64,000 bases of DNA from Azotobacter vinelandii (lineage in GTDB: Bacteria; Pseudomonadota; Gammaproteobacteria; Pseudomonadales; Pseudomonadaceae). Every line of letters begins with the position of its first letter. Position 1 is the stretch's first letter. Position numbers and translations under genes: made by a program. The notes below the pieces were generated by a model. The model was given only the letters and a program-made list of their open reading frames with translations, made no database searches and was not told the origin of the DNA. Where the stretch lies: NCBI RefSeq assembly GCF_001571105.1, contig NZ_BCTD01000012.1; one strand, written 5' to 3'. Below, piece after piece: positions 1 to 8,300 of the stretch.

Positions 1-57
1 GGGTTGGAGGCGGATCTGCTGGAGGCGCTGCCCGAGCTGGAGCGGGGGATGGGGTAG
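1..57 (+). CDS. 3' end of an unidentified gene
   Basis: An open frame enters from the left edge and stops at TAG 55-57. Only 18 residues are visible, ending GLEADLLEALPELERGMG. The acidic, leucine-rich tail is consistent with a real protein C-terminus, but nothing identifies the family. The following 75 bases show no start codon with a ribosome binding site, so the gene appears to end here, just upstream of the hairpin repeat that hosts the insertion sequence. Confidence 0.3.
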   Translation, partial: GLEADLLEALPELERGMG

Positions 58-131
58 TTGTGGTTTCGTAGAGGGTGGCATGGCTGGTCATCGAGGGTTT
101 CGATGCTCCCTGTTTCGGCCCCCCCGGCCGA

Positions 132-168
132 GTCACTTTCTCTTTGCTCGCGCGAAAGAGAAAGTGAC
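132..168. repeat. Perfect 14-bp inverted repeat (hairpin), insertion target of the adjacent IS
   Basis: GTCACTTTCTCTTT (132-145) and its exact reverse complement AAAGAGAAAGTGAC (155-168) flank a 9-base loop. Similar CTTTCTCTTT/AAAGAGAAAG hairpins are, from memory, dispersed in Pseudomonas-type genomes. The right arm contains AAAGAGAAAG (155-164). A second copy of this decamer is split by the insertion sequence: AAA at 170-172 and GAGAAAG at 1681-1687. The remainder of 58-131 shows no gene. Confidence 0.75.
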
Positions 169-172
169 CAAA

Positions 173-417
173 CGTTCATGACACGCTGCGTCACCCCGGA
201 TGATGAAAGACACTATGGGAGACGGCGGGATTGGAGCTCGCGTTTCTCACTGGCGACTTGATCCCGAGACCAAACGTGAGCTGTCAGACCGACGCGAACC
301 CCGGATTGCCGCCTCGAGCGCGCACGTTAAGAAGGCCGTCATCGGCTTGCCGTTGACTGGTTTTCGGTCTGTTCTCCCGCCGTCGCCCATGTCCCCGTGT
401 AGCCAGGAGGAGACGCC
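173..417 (+). ncRNA. Left-end non-coding segment of the IS110 element, candidate bridge RNA region
   Basis: About 245 bases separate the inferred left end from the transposase start and contain no convincing gene. In IS110-group elements the segment upstream of the recombinase is known to encode a bridge RNA whose loops pair with target and donor DNA. Here GACCAAACGT at 268-277 repeats the ten bases spanning the left junction (166-175). TTTCTC at 243-248 is complementary to GAGAAA at the right junction (1681-1686). These are short matches. The RNA, its ends and its fold are inferred from family knowledge, not shown by the sequence. Confidence 0.35.
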
Positions 418-1596
418 ATGGACCTGCAACCGTTGTTCAAGCGTGTTATCGGTCTGGATGTGCACCAAGCGCAAATAACCGCCTGCGCCATTGTCGAGCA
501 GCCCTCTGGCGAGGTGCTCATCGAACGCTGCCAGTTCCGCAGCATGCAGCGCGATCTGCGGGCGATGGCTGCCTGGTGCGCGCAACGCCAGCCCGATGAG
601 GTGGTGATGGAGAGCACCAGCATCTACTGGAAGAGCCCCTATGCTGCGCTGGAAGCGATGGGGATCATCGCCAAGGTGGTCAATGCCCGGCACGTCAAAC
701 AGGTGCCCGGGCGCAAGACCGATATGGGCGACGCCGAGTGGCTGGCCACGCTGGCACGTGCAGGTTTACTGCGCGGCTCCTTCGTGCCGCCGCCCAAGCT
801 GCGGGGCTTGCGTCTGGTCGCACGGCATCACCGCCTCCACAAGATCCTCAACGATGCGGGTATCCGCTTGAGCGTGGTCGTCGGCGACATCAACGGTCAG
901 TCGTCACGCGCCATGATCGCGGCCCTGCTCGAGGGTCAGTCGCCCCACGAAGTCAGCCGCCGGCTCAAGGCGGATCGCAAGGACCTGCTGGAAGCCCTGC
1001 AGGGCGAACTCAGCCCCCAGCACAGGTTCATCCTCAAAGCGTTGTTGGTCCATATCGACGCACTGCAAGAACAGATTGCCCAGCACGACGCTTACCTGCT
1101 CGACAGTCTGGCCGGCGAGGAGCAGGACATGCTGGCGCTGCTGCAGAGCATGCCCGGCATCGACCGCGTGGGAGCGGCCCTGTTGCTGGTGGAGATCGGC
1201 TGTGACATGCAGGTCTTTGGCCGCGCGGAACGCCTGGCATCCCGGGCCGGCCTGTGCCCCGGCAACCACGAGAGCGCGGGTAAACGCCGCAATGGCCGAA
1301 TGCGTAAAGGCAATCGCTATGTGCGCCGCCTGTTCTGCGAATTTGCCAACAGCGCCAGCCGCACCCGCTGCGCCTTGCAGGCGAAATACCAAGCCCTGGT
1401 GGTACGCCGCGGCCGCCAGCGCTCGATCATCGCCCTGGCGCACAAGATGTTGCGCATCGTGTACTGCATGCTCAGTCGCAGCACACCTTATCAGGACACG
1501 CACATCGACTACCGAGCCCTGGTCGTGCAGCGGAATGCCCCACGCTGGATCAAGGCGCTGGCGCAATTTGGCTATCTACCTGCTGCAGCCCATTGA
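418..1596 (+). CDS. IS110-family transposase (DEDD recombinase)
   Basis: This 392-residue protein is the RNA-guided recombinase that would excise and insert the element through a circular intermediate. The N-terminal DEDD (RuvC-like) domain shows VIGLDVH near residue 10, VVMESTSIYW near residue 62 and KTDMGDAEWL near residue 100. The C-terminal transposase_20 domain shows SMPGIDRVGAALL and the serine-containing stretch GNHESAGKRRNGRMRKGN. The start has a strong AGGAGGAG nine bases upstream. The frame is uninterrupted and of family length, so the enzyme may be active. The short right end and long left end suggest the IS110 rather than the IS1111 layout, although insertion beside a hairpin is a habit reported for IS1111-type elements. 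Confidence 0.93.
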   Translation: MDLQPLFKRVIGLDVHQAQITACAIVEQPSGEVLIERCQFRSMQRDLRAMAAWCAQRQPDEVVMESTSIYWKSPYAALEAMGIIAKVVNARHVKQVPGRKTDMGDAEWLATLARAGLLRGSFVPPPKLRGLRLVARHHRLHKILNDAGIRLSVVVGDINGQSSRAMIAALLEGQSPHEVSRRLKADRKDLLEALQGELSPQHRFILKALLVHIDALQEQIAQHDAYLLDSLAGEEQDMLALLQSMPGIDRVGAALLLVEIGCDMQVFGRAERLASRAGLCPGNHESAGKRRNGRMRKGNRYVRRLFCEFANSASRTRCALQAKYQALVVRRGRQRSIIALAHKMLRIVYCMLSRSTPYQDTHIDYRALVVQRNAPRWIKALAQFGYLPAAAH

Positions 1597-1704
1597 GGCC
1601 TGAGCGCTGAGCACGTCACCGGCATGCCCTTTCGCGGGGTAGGATGGCTTGTGTCTGGAGAGGGAGGTCTTTCACATTAAGAGAAAGCGCGCCCGATCAT
1701 CCAG

Positions 1705-1721
1705 CCCCGGCTACGCCGGGG
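1705..1721. repeat. Short GC-rich hairpin CCCCGGC-TAC-GCCGGGG
   Basis: A perfect 7-bp stem with a 3-base loop lies 24 bases to the right of the IS end. No T-run follows on either strand, so it does not look like a standard terminator. It is part of a gene-free stretch (1597-1920) made almost entirely of small palindromes. Confidence 0.5.
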
Positions 1722-1765
1722 TTCCCTCGTTCCGGCGCCCGGCCTTCTGAACGGGATCGGGGTGC

Positions 1766-1849
1766 GTAGGGTGGATGGCCGAAGCCACCCACCGTGGCGT
1801 GGCGCTGGGCTGCGATTGGTGGAAAACGCTGCGCGGTTTTCCACCCTAC
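1766..1849. repeat. Nested inverted repeat with outer arms GTAGGGTGG / CCACCCTAC
   Basis: The outer arms are at 1766-1774 and 1841-1849. Inside the right half, a perfect 10-bp stem GGTGGAAAAC (1818-1827) / GTTTTCCACC (1836-1845) overlaps the outer arm, so two alternative folds compete. Pieces of this kind are dispersed repeats in Pseudomonas-like genomes. No open reading frame with coding character spans it. Confidence 0.55.
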
Positions 1850-1870
1850 GGGTGGCTGGTGCTTCCCGCG

Positions 1871-1890
1871 GAGCGGGCTTGCCCGCGATG
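1871..1890. repeat. REP-like palindrome of Pseudomonas type
   Basis: GAGCGGGCTTGCCCGCGATG, flanked by CCGCG on its left, carries the GCGGGC-TT-GCCCGC core typical of Pseudomonas repetitive extragenic palindromes. It lies about 30 bases beyond the stop codon of the response regulator gene, the usual 3' location for such elements. A further small stem (CCGGGG/CCCCCGG, about 1914-1931) overlaps that stop codon. Confidence 0.6.
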
Positions 1891-1920
1891 CTTTCGGTTC
1901 CGCTCCGAGGCTGCCGGGGT

Positions 1921-2601
1921 TCAACCCCCGGTTCCCCGCCATTCCAGGCAATACCCCACACCATAGATGGAGCGGATCGGGTCTTCTCCCGGCGCCGCCT
2001 GTTGCAGCTTGCGGCGCAGGTTCTTGACGTGGCTGTCGACGGTGCGGTCGGTGACGATGCGGTGGTCCTCGTACAGGTGGTTCATCAGTTGCTCGCGCGT
2101 CAGCGCCTGTCCGGGCCGGGCCAGCAGGGCGTCGAGCAGGCGGAATTCCACCGGGGTCAGGTCCAGCGGGATGCCGTTGCAGTAGGCCCGGTAGCTGGCC
2201 GGGTCGGTGAGCAGCCCCGGCAGCGGCGGCGGCTTGCCGCTGCGGCGCAGCACGGCCTTGACCCGCGCCACCAGTTCGCGCGGGCTGAAGGGTTTGCACA
2301 GGTAGTCGTCGGCGCCCGTTTCCAGGCCGAGCAGGCGGTCGATCTCCTCGACCCGCGCGGTGACCATGATCACCGGCACCCGGCTGAAGCCGCGCAGTTC
2401 GCGGCAGATGTCCAGGCCGTCGCGGCCGGGCAGCATCAGGTCGAGGATCACCAGGTCGTGGGGCTGGCGGCGCAGCAGCGGGATGACGCGCAGTCCGTCG
2501 GCGAGGGTTTCGGCCTGGAAATCGGCGGCGCGCAGGTAGTCGCCGATCAGCGCCGCCAGCTTGGGTTCGTCCTCCACCACCAGAATGCGGCCCTGGCTCA
2601 T
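1921..2601 (-). CDS. baeR: OmpR/PhoB-family response regulator, BaeR-like
   Basis: This 226-residue regulator would be phosphorylated by the adjacent sensor kinase and control the divergent efflux operon. The receiver domain has the acidic pair at E10-D11, phospho-acceptor D54 in VILDLMLPG, the TAR motif near residue 81 and K103 in CKPFSPREL. A winged-helix DNA-binding domain follows, with LTPVEFRLLDALL, REQLMNHLYED and TVDSHVKNLRRKL, ending at the GVGYCLEW beta-hairpin. The start codon overlaps the kinase stop (ATGA), so the two genes are translationally coupled. The order kinase then regulator, and divergence from an RND operon, fit BaeSR. The regulated target is inferred from position. Confidence 0.85.
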   Translation of the reverse strand: MSQGRILVVEDEPKLAALIGDYLRAADFQAETLADGLRVIPLLRRQPHDLVILDLMLPGRDGLDICRELRGFSRVPVIMVTARVEEIDRLLGLETGADDYLCKPFSPRELVARVKAVLRRSGKPPPLPGLLTDPASYRAYCNGIPLDLTPVEFRLLDALLARPGQALTREQLMNHLYEDHRIVTDRTVDSHVKNLRRKLQQAAPGEDPIRSIYGVGYCLEWRGTGG

Positions 2602-3995
2602 GGCCGTTGCTCCGCGCGGATCGGCAGGTGCACGGTCAGCCACAGGCCGCCGAGCGTCGAGGCTCTGGCCGAGAGGCTGCCGCCGTGGGCCTCGGCGATG
2701 CCGCGGCAGATCGCCAATCCCAGGCCGGCGCCGCCGCTGGCGCGGTTGCGCGAGCCCTCGACCCGGTAGAAGCGCTCGAACAGCCGCGCCCGCTGGGCTT
2801 CCGGCACGCCGGGCGCGGAGTCCTCGCAGTGGATCAGGATCGCGTCGCCTTGCCGCTGCCCGCCCAGCCGGGCCCGGCCGCCGGGCTCGGTGTAGCGCAG
2901 GCTGTTTTCCAGGAGATTGTGGAACAACTGGTTCAGGCGCATCTCGTCTCCCACCACCGACAACGGATCGTCCGGCAGTTGCAGTTCCAGGGCCAGCCGC
3001 CGTTCGGTGAAGCGGGTTCGGTAGCTGTCGGCCAGGCTTTCCAGCAGCAGGCGCAGGTCCAGCGGCTCGTGGCGATAGGTGGGGCCGCCGACGTCGGCCA
3101 GGGACAGTTCGAAGAGGTCGTCCACCAGCTTGCTCAGCGCGGCGACTTCGGCCTGTAGCGAGCGCAGCGCCGCCGGGTCGGTCGGCCGGATGCCGTCCTC
3201 CATGGCTTCCAGCTCGCCGCGCATCACCGCCAGCGGGGTGCGCAGCTCGTGGGAAATGTCGGCCATGAACGCGCGACGCAGGCGTTCGTTGGCGGCCAGG
3301 GTGCGGGCCATGCGGTTGAAGTCGCCGGCCAACTGGCCGGCCTCGTCGTTGGAGGCCACCGGTAGTTCGATCGAATAGTCGCCGGCGGCCAGTTGCCGGG
3401 TGGCGCGGGCCACCCGGCGGATCGGGCGCAGCAGCGAACGGGCGATCCACCAGCCGATCACCGCCGAGACCAGCAGGCAGATCAGCGCGATGAGGATGCT
3501 CGAGCGTATCTGCCCGGCCTGGAAACGCTGGTCGCCGGCGGCGCTGACTGTCTCGAAGGGGGTCATGGCCAGCCAGCCGACCGTCTCGCCGTCCACCCGG
3601 ATGGCGCGCAGCACCGGCTGGCTGGCGTACTGGCTGTAGCCGGCCACGTAGCCTTGCCCGGCATCCAGCAGGCTCAGGCGCAGGAAGGCGCCGGTCAGAT
3701 CGGAGATCGGCGGCGGCGGCAGGTCGCTGCCGGCGCCCTTGGGGCGGTCGTCGGGACGGGTGAGGAGGAACCATTCGTCCGGGTTGCCGTCGAGGAAGCG
3801 CCAGTCGCCGTGCTCGGTGTAGGCGCGCTGGAAGTTCGGCAGGATGCGCTCCAGGCGCTCGATGGCCTGCTCGTTGAGGTAGCCGAGAAAGCCGCGGGCG
3901 AAGCTCAGGTAGGCGGCCAGCGCCATGCCCAGCACGGCGAAGGTGCAGAGCGCCTGGACGGCGAGGAATACCTTGGTGGAGAGGCTGATTTTCAT
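2598..3995 (-). CDS. baeS: Sensor histidine kinase, BaeS-like
   Basis: This 465-residue membrane sensor has a transmembrane segment at about residues 8-30, a periplasmic domain to about 165, and a second transmembrane segment at about 166-187. A HAMP linker follows. The HisKA box has phospho-acceptor H249 in DISHELRTPL, and the ATPase lobe has NLLENSLRYT and GGAGLGLAICRG. The start was set at ATGAAAATC, preceded by GGAG; a longer frame exists upstream but lacks transmembrane logic and a binding site. It is the first gene of the kinase-regulator operon and diverges from the adaptor gene muxA. In E. coli, BaeS responds to envelope stress; the signal here is unknown. Confidence 0.85.
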   Translation of the reverse strand: MKISLSTKVFLAVQALCTFAVLGMALAAYLSFARGFLGYLNEQAIERLERILPNFQRAYTEHGDWRFLDGNPDEWFLLTRPDDRPKGAGSDLPPPPISDLTGAFLRLSLLDAGQGYVAGYSQYASQPVLRAIRVDGETVGWLAMTPFETVSAAGDQRFQAGQIRSSILIALICLLVSAVIGWWIARSLLRPIRRVARATRQLAAGDYSIELPVASNDEAGQLAGDFNRMARTLAANERLRRAFMADISHELRTPLAVMRGELEAMEDGIRPTDPAALRSLQAEVAALSKLVDDLFELSLADVGGPTYRHEPLDLRLLLESLADSYRTRFTERRLALELQLPDDPLSVVGDEMRLNQLFHNLLENSLRYTEPGGRARLGGQRQGDAILIHCEDSAPGVPEAQRARLFERFYRVEGSRNRASGGAGLGLAICRGIAEAHGGSLSARASTLGGLWLTVHLPIRAEQRP

Positions 3996-4127
3996 CGGAG
4001 AACTCCGGCTGGCGGGGGCATTTAGCGCCACGCGCCGGGAGCCGTTCAAGCCCGCCGGGGCAATCTCCACACTCTCTGCACATTTGTCTGTTCCGATGGC
4101 GCCCGGTTTCAGTCGTCGGTCGGAATC
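3996..4127. promoter_or_regulatory. Divergent control region between baeS and the efflux operon
   Basis: This 132-bp region must hold both promoters. It includes TCTCCA (4064-4069), which resembles the core of the E. coli BaeR box, within CAATCTCCACAC. No clear -35/-10 pair was found for either direction. The match is short and could be chance. Confidence 0.35.
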
Positions 4128-5333
4128 ATGATTCAGCCTTCTTCCTCACGCGGTTTCACGCGCCTGTCGCTGGCGCTGCTCCTGTCGCTGGCCGCGGCGG
4201 GGGCGGGCTGGTATTTCCTCTCGCAGCGCCAGGTCGGCATGCCGCCGCCCATGGACGAGGCCACGCCGGTGCAGGCCGGCACGGCGACGCTGGCCAGCGT
4301 GCCGGTCCACCTGGACGCGCTGGGCACGGTCAGCGCCAACTACACGGTGACGGTCACCAGCCGGATCGACGGAACCCTGCAGGCCGTGCACTTCACCGAG
4401 GGCCAGCGGGTGAAGAAGGGCCAGTTGCTGGCGGAGATCGACACCCGCACCTATCAGGCCACGCTGGCCCAGTATCAGGGCGAACTGGCGGAAAACCAGG
4501 CGCAACTGGCCAACGCCAAATTGACCCTGACGCGCTACAGCCGCCTGTACGCCAAGGATTCCCTGGCCCGCCAGGACTTGGACACGCAGATCGCCCTGGT
4601 CGAACAGTATGCCGGCGCGGTGAAGGCCAGCCAGGCGCAGATCCGCTCGGCGCAGGTGAACCTGGGCTACGGGCGGATCGTCGCGCCCATCGACGGCTAC
4701 GTCGGCCTGCGCCAGGTGGACCCCGGCAACATGGTGCACGCCAGCGATACCAGCGGCATCGTCACCATCACCCAGACCCAGCCCATCGCGGCGAAATTCA
4801 GCATTCCCCAGGCCAACCTGCAGGACGTGCTGCAGCCGCTGCGCCGCGGCGAGAGCCTGGCGGTCGAGGCGCTGTCGCAGCAGGGCGACGAGGTGCTGGC
4901 CGGGGGCACGGTGAAGTTCATCAGCAACGAGATCGACACCGCGACCGGCAGCGTGCAGCTCAAGGCGCTGTTCGACAACCCGGACGAGCGGCTCTATCCC
5001 AACCAGTTCGTCAACGTGCGGCTGCGCATCGGCACCCTGGAGAACGCCGTGCTGGTGCCGGCGGCGGCGGTGCAGCTCAGCGACGCCGGCAAGTTCGTCT
5101 ACCTGATCGGCCAGGACGATACCGTCAAACGCCAGACCGTCACGGTCGGGCCGAGCGCCGCGGACGGCCGGGTGGCGATCCTCTCCGGCGTCGCCGGCGG
5201 CGAGCGGGTGGTGACCCAGGGCGTCGACCAGTTGGGCAACGGTTCCAGGGTCAGCGTGGTGGATGCGACCGAGGTGGACATCAGCGTCATCGAGACCGGC
5301 AAGCGGCCCGCTGGCATGCCGCCGGGGCCCTGA
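4128..5333 (+). CDS. muxA: RND efflux periplasmic adaptor, MdtA/MuxA type
   Basis: This 401-residue membrane-fusion protein would link the inner-membrane pumps to the outer-membrane channel. It has an N-terminal membrane anchor (about residues 11-31) and a lipoyl/barrel-sandwich half containing TVTSRIDGTLQAVHFTEGQ. A coiled-coil hairpin rich in Q, L and A follows (about 105-175), then the returning lipoyl half GRIVAPIDGYVGLRQVDPGN and beta-barrel and membrane-proximal domains. There is no lipobox cysteine, so it is anchored by the signal helix. It is the first gene of a four-gene operon, two bases from muxB. Homologues are MdtA (E. coli) and MuxA (Pseudomonas); family is clear, substrates cannot be read from sequence. 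Confidence 0.92.
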   Translation: MIQPSSSRGFTRLSLALLLSLAAAGAGWYFLSQRQVGMPPPMDEATPVQAGTATLASVPVHLDALGTVSANYTVTVTSRIDGTLQAVHFTEGQRVKKGQLLAEIDTRTYQATLAQYQGELAENQAQLANAKLTLTRYSRLYAKDSLARQDLDTQIALVEQYAGAVKASQAQIRSAQVNLGYGRIVAPIDGYVGLRQVDPGNMVHASDTSGIVTITQTQPIAAKFSIPQANLQDVLQPLRRGESLAVEALSQQGDEVLAGGTVKFISNEIDTATGSVQLKALFDNPDERLYPNQFVNVRLRIGTLENAVLVPAAAVQLSDAGKFVYLIGQDDTVKRQTVTVGPSAADGRVAILSGVAGGERVVTQGVDQLGNGSRVSVVDATEVDISVIETGKRPAGMPPGP

Positions 5334-5335
5334 AC

Positions 5336-8300
5336 ATGAATCCTTCCGGTCTTTTCATCCGCCGGCCGATCGCCACCCTGCTGATCATGCTGGCGGTGCT
5401 GCTGAGCGGTCTGCTGGCCTATCGCATCTTGCCCATCGCGGCGCTGCCGCAGGTGGACTACCCGACCATCCAGGTGACCACCTTCTACCCCGGCGCCGGG
5501 CCGCAGGTGATGCTCACCGCCGTCACCGCGCCGCTGGAGCGGCAACTGGGGCAGATGTCCGGCCTGAGCCAGATGTACTCGACCAGTTCCGGCGGCGCCT
5601 CGGTCATCACCCTGAAGTTCAACCTCGACCTGTCGCTGGACGAGGCCGAACAGGAGGTGCAGGCGGCGATCAACGCCGCCGACAGCCTGCTGCCCAGCGA
5701 CCTGCCCAATCCGCCGACCTACAAGAAGGTCAACCCGGCCGATTCGGCGGTGCTGACCCTGGCGGCCAGTTCGGAGAGCCTGCCGCTGATCGAGGTGCAG
5801 GACCTGATCAACACGCGCATCGCCCTCAAGCTGTCCCAGGTGTCCGGGGTCGGCCTGGTCAGCCTGGCCGGCGGCCAGCAGTCGGCGATCCGCATCCGCG
5901 TCGATCCGGTCGCCCTGGCCGCCCACGGCCTGGCGCCGGAAAACGTCTACGAACTGGTCAACGGCGCCAACGTCAACGGTTCCAAGGGCGGCTTCGACGG
6001 CCCCGACCACTCGGTCACCATCGACGCCAACGACCAGTTGCGCAGCGCCGCGGAATACGCCGAGCTGGTGCTGACCTACGAGGACGGCAAGGCGCTGCGC
6101 CTGCGCGACGTGGCCAGCCTCGACGAGGCGCCGGAGAACCTCTACCAGCGCGCCTGGGCCGGTGCGAAGCAGGCCATCGTCATCAACATCCAGCGCCAGC
6201 CCGGCGCCAACGTGATCCAGGTGGTGGACAGCATCGAGGCGCTGCTGCCCAGCCTGCGCGACAGCCTGCCCGGCGCCGTGGAGCTGGAGGTGCTGGCCGA
6301 CCGCACCCAGACCATCCGCGCCTCGGTCGAGGACGTGCAACTGGAGCTGATCCTGTCGGTCGCCCTGGTGGTGCTGGTGTCGTTCATCTTCCTGCGCAAC
6401 CTGGCCGGCACCCTGATCCCCAGCGTGGCGGTGCCGCTGTCCTTGATCGGCAGCTTCGGGGTGATGTACCTGGCCGGCTTCTCGCTGAACAACCTGACGC
6501 TGATGGCCCTGACCATCGCCACCGGCTTCGTGATCGACGACGCCATCGTGGTGGTGGAGAACATCCAGCGCCACCTGGAAGAGGGCGAGCCGCCGCTGCA
6601 GGCGGCGCTCAAGGGCTCGGCGGAGATCGTCTTCACCGTGGTTTCGCTGACCCTCTCGCTGATCGCCGTGCTGATTCCGCTGCTGTTCATGGGCGACGTG
6701 GTGGGCCGGCTGTTCCGCGAATTCTCCATCACCCTGGCGGTGTCGATCCTGGTGTCGATGTTCGTCTCGCTGACCCTCACGCCGATGCTCTGCGCCTACC
6801 TGCTGCGGCACATCCCGGCGGCGGAGGAGAGCCGCTTCTCGCGCTGGGGCGGCTTGCAGTTCGAACGGCTGGTGGCCGTCTACGACCGGGCGCTGCGCTG
6901 GGTGCTGGCGCACCAGGGCTTCACCCTGCTGGTGGCGGTTTCCACCCTGGCGCTGACCGCGGCGCTGTACCTGTTCGTGCCCAAGGGTTTCTTCCCGATC
7001 CAGGACACCGGCCAGTTGCAGGGCATCGTCCAGGCGCCGCAGAACGTCTCCTTCGAGGAGATGAGCCGGCGCCAGCAGGTGCTGGTGGAGGTGCTGCGCG
7101 CCGATCCGGCGGTCGCCTCGCTGTCTTCCATCGTCGGCGTGGACGGCAGCAACGTCTCCCTGAACATGGGCCGCCTGCAGATCGAGCTGAAACCCTTCGC
7201 CGAGCGCGACGAGCGGGCCGACGCGGTGATCGAGCGGATGCGCCGGGCCGCCGCTCAAGTGACCGGGGTCAGCCTGTACCTGACCGCCAGCCAGGATCTG
7301 AGCGTCGACGACCAGGTCACCCCCAGCCGCTATCAACTGACCCTGGACACGCCGGTGCTGGCCGACCTGGAAACCTGGGTGCCGCGCCTGCTGGAGCGGC
7401 TCAGGGCGCGCCCGGAACTGCGGGACGTGGTCAGCGGCCTGCAGAACGCCAGCCCGGTCGCCTACCTGCAGATCGACCGGGCGGCGGCGGCCCGCTACGG
7501 GATCAGCGCCAGCGACGTGGACACGGCGCTGTACAACGCCTTCGGCCAGCGGCTGATCTCGACCATCTTCACCCAGGCCAACCAGTACCGGGTGGTGCTG
7601 GAGGTGGCGCCGGCCTTCCGCCGGGGACCGGCCGACTTCGAGCGCGTCTACCTGACCGGCAGCGCCACGGACGACTCCACCGACGGCGAGACGCCCATGG
7701 TGCGCCTGAGCAACATCGCCAGCCTGCGCGAGCGGACCGGCCACCAGTCGCTGGCGCGCCTGAACCAGACGCCCGCGGTGACCCTGTCGTTCAACCTGGC
7801 GCCGGGCTACTCGCTGGAGCAGGCGCGCCAGGCGGTCGGCGAGGCCTGCGCCGCCATCGGCCTGCCGGAAAGTATCACCCTGCGCTACCAGGGTGCCGCC
7901 GACGCCTTCGCCACGGCCACCGGCAACACCCTGTGGCTGATCCTGGCGGCGCTGGTCACCATGTACATCGTGCTCGGCGTGCTCTACGAGAGCTGGATCC
8001 ATCCGGTCACCATCCTCTCCACCCTGCCGTCGGCGGCCATCGGCGCGCTGCTGGCCCTGCTGGCCAGCGACAGCGAGTTCGGCCTGATCGCGCTGATCGG
8101 GGTGATCCTGCTGATCGGCATCGTCAAGAAGAACGCCATCATGCTGATCGACTTCGCCCTCGACCGGCAGCAGCGCGGGCTGGCCGCCCGCGAGGCGATC
8201 CACGAGGCCTGCCTGCTGCGCTTCAGGCCGATCCTGATGACCACCCTGGCCGCGTTGCTCGGCGCCCTGCCGCTGATGCTGGCCCAGGGCGCCGGGGCCG

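Larger units (their letters stand above)
173..1680 (+). mobile_element. IS110-family insertion sequence, apparently intact
   Basis: The ends were set by rebuilding the empty site. Joining 172 to 1681 restores a second AAAGAGAAAG directly after TGACC, matching the decamer at 155-164. The element is then about 1508 bp, within the family's usual size. As usual for IS110 elements, there are no obvious terminal inverted repeats and no long target duplication; an AA at both junctions could be the shared core dinucleotide. The element has a long left non-coding segment (173-417), one transposase gene, and a short right end (1597-1680). The boundary is uncertain by about 3 bases because of the A run. 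Confidence 0.75.

Noticed and set aside
200..693. Open frames in the IS left end and antisense to the transposase
   Set aside because: No family motifs; they overlap the transposase start and are explained by GC-rich composition.
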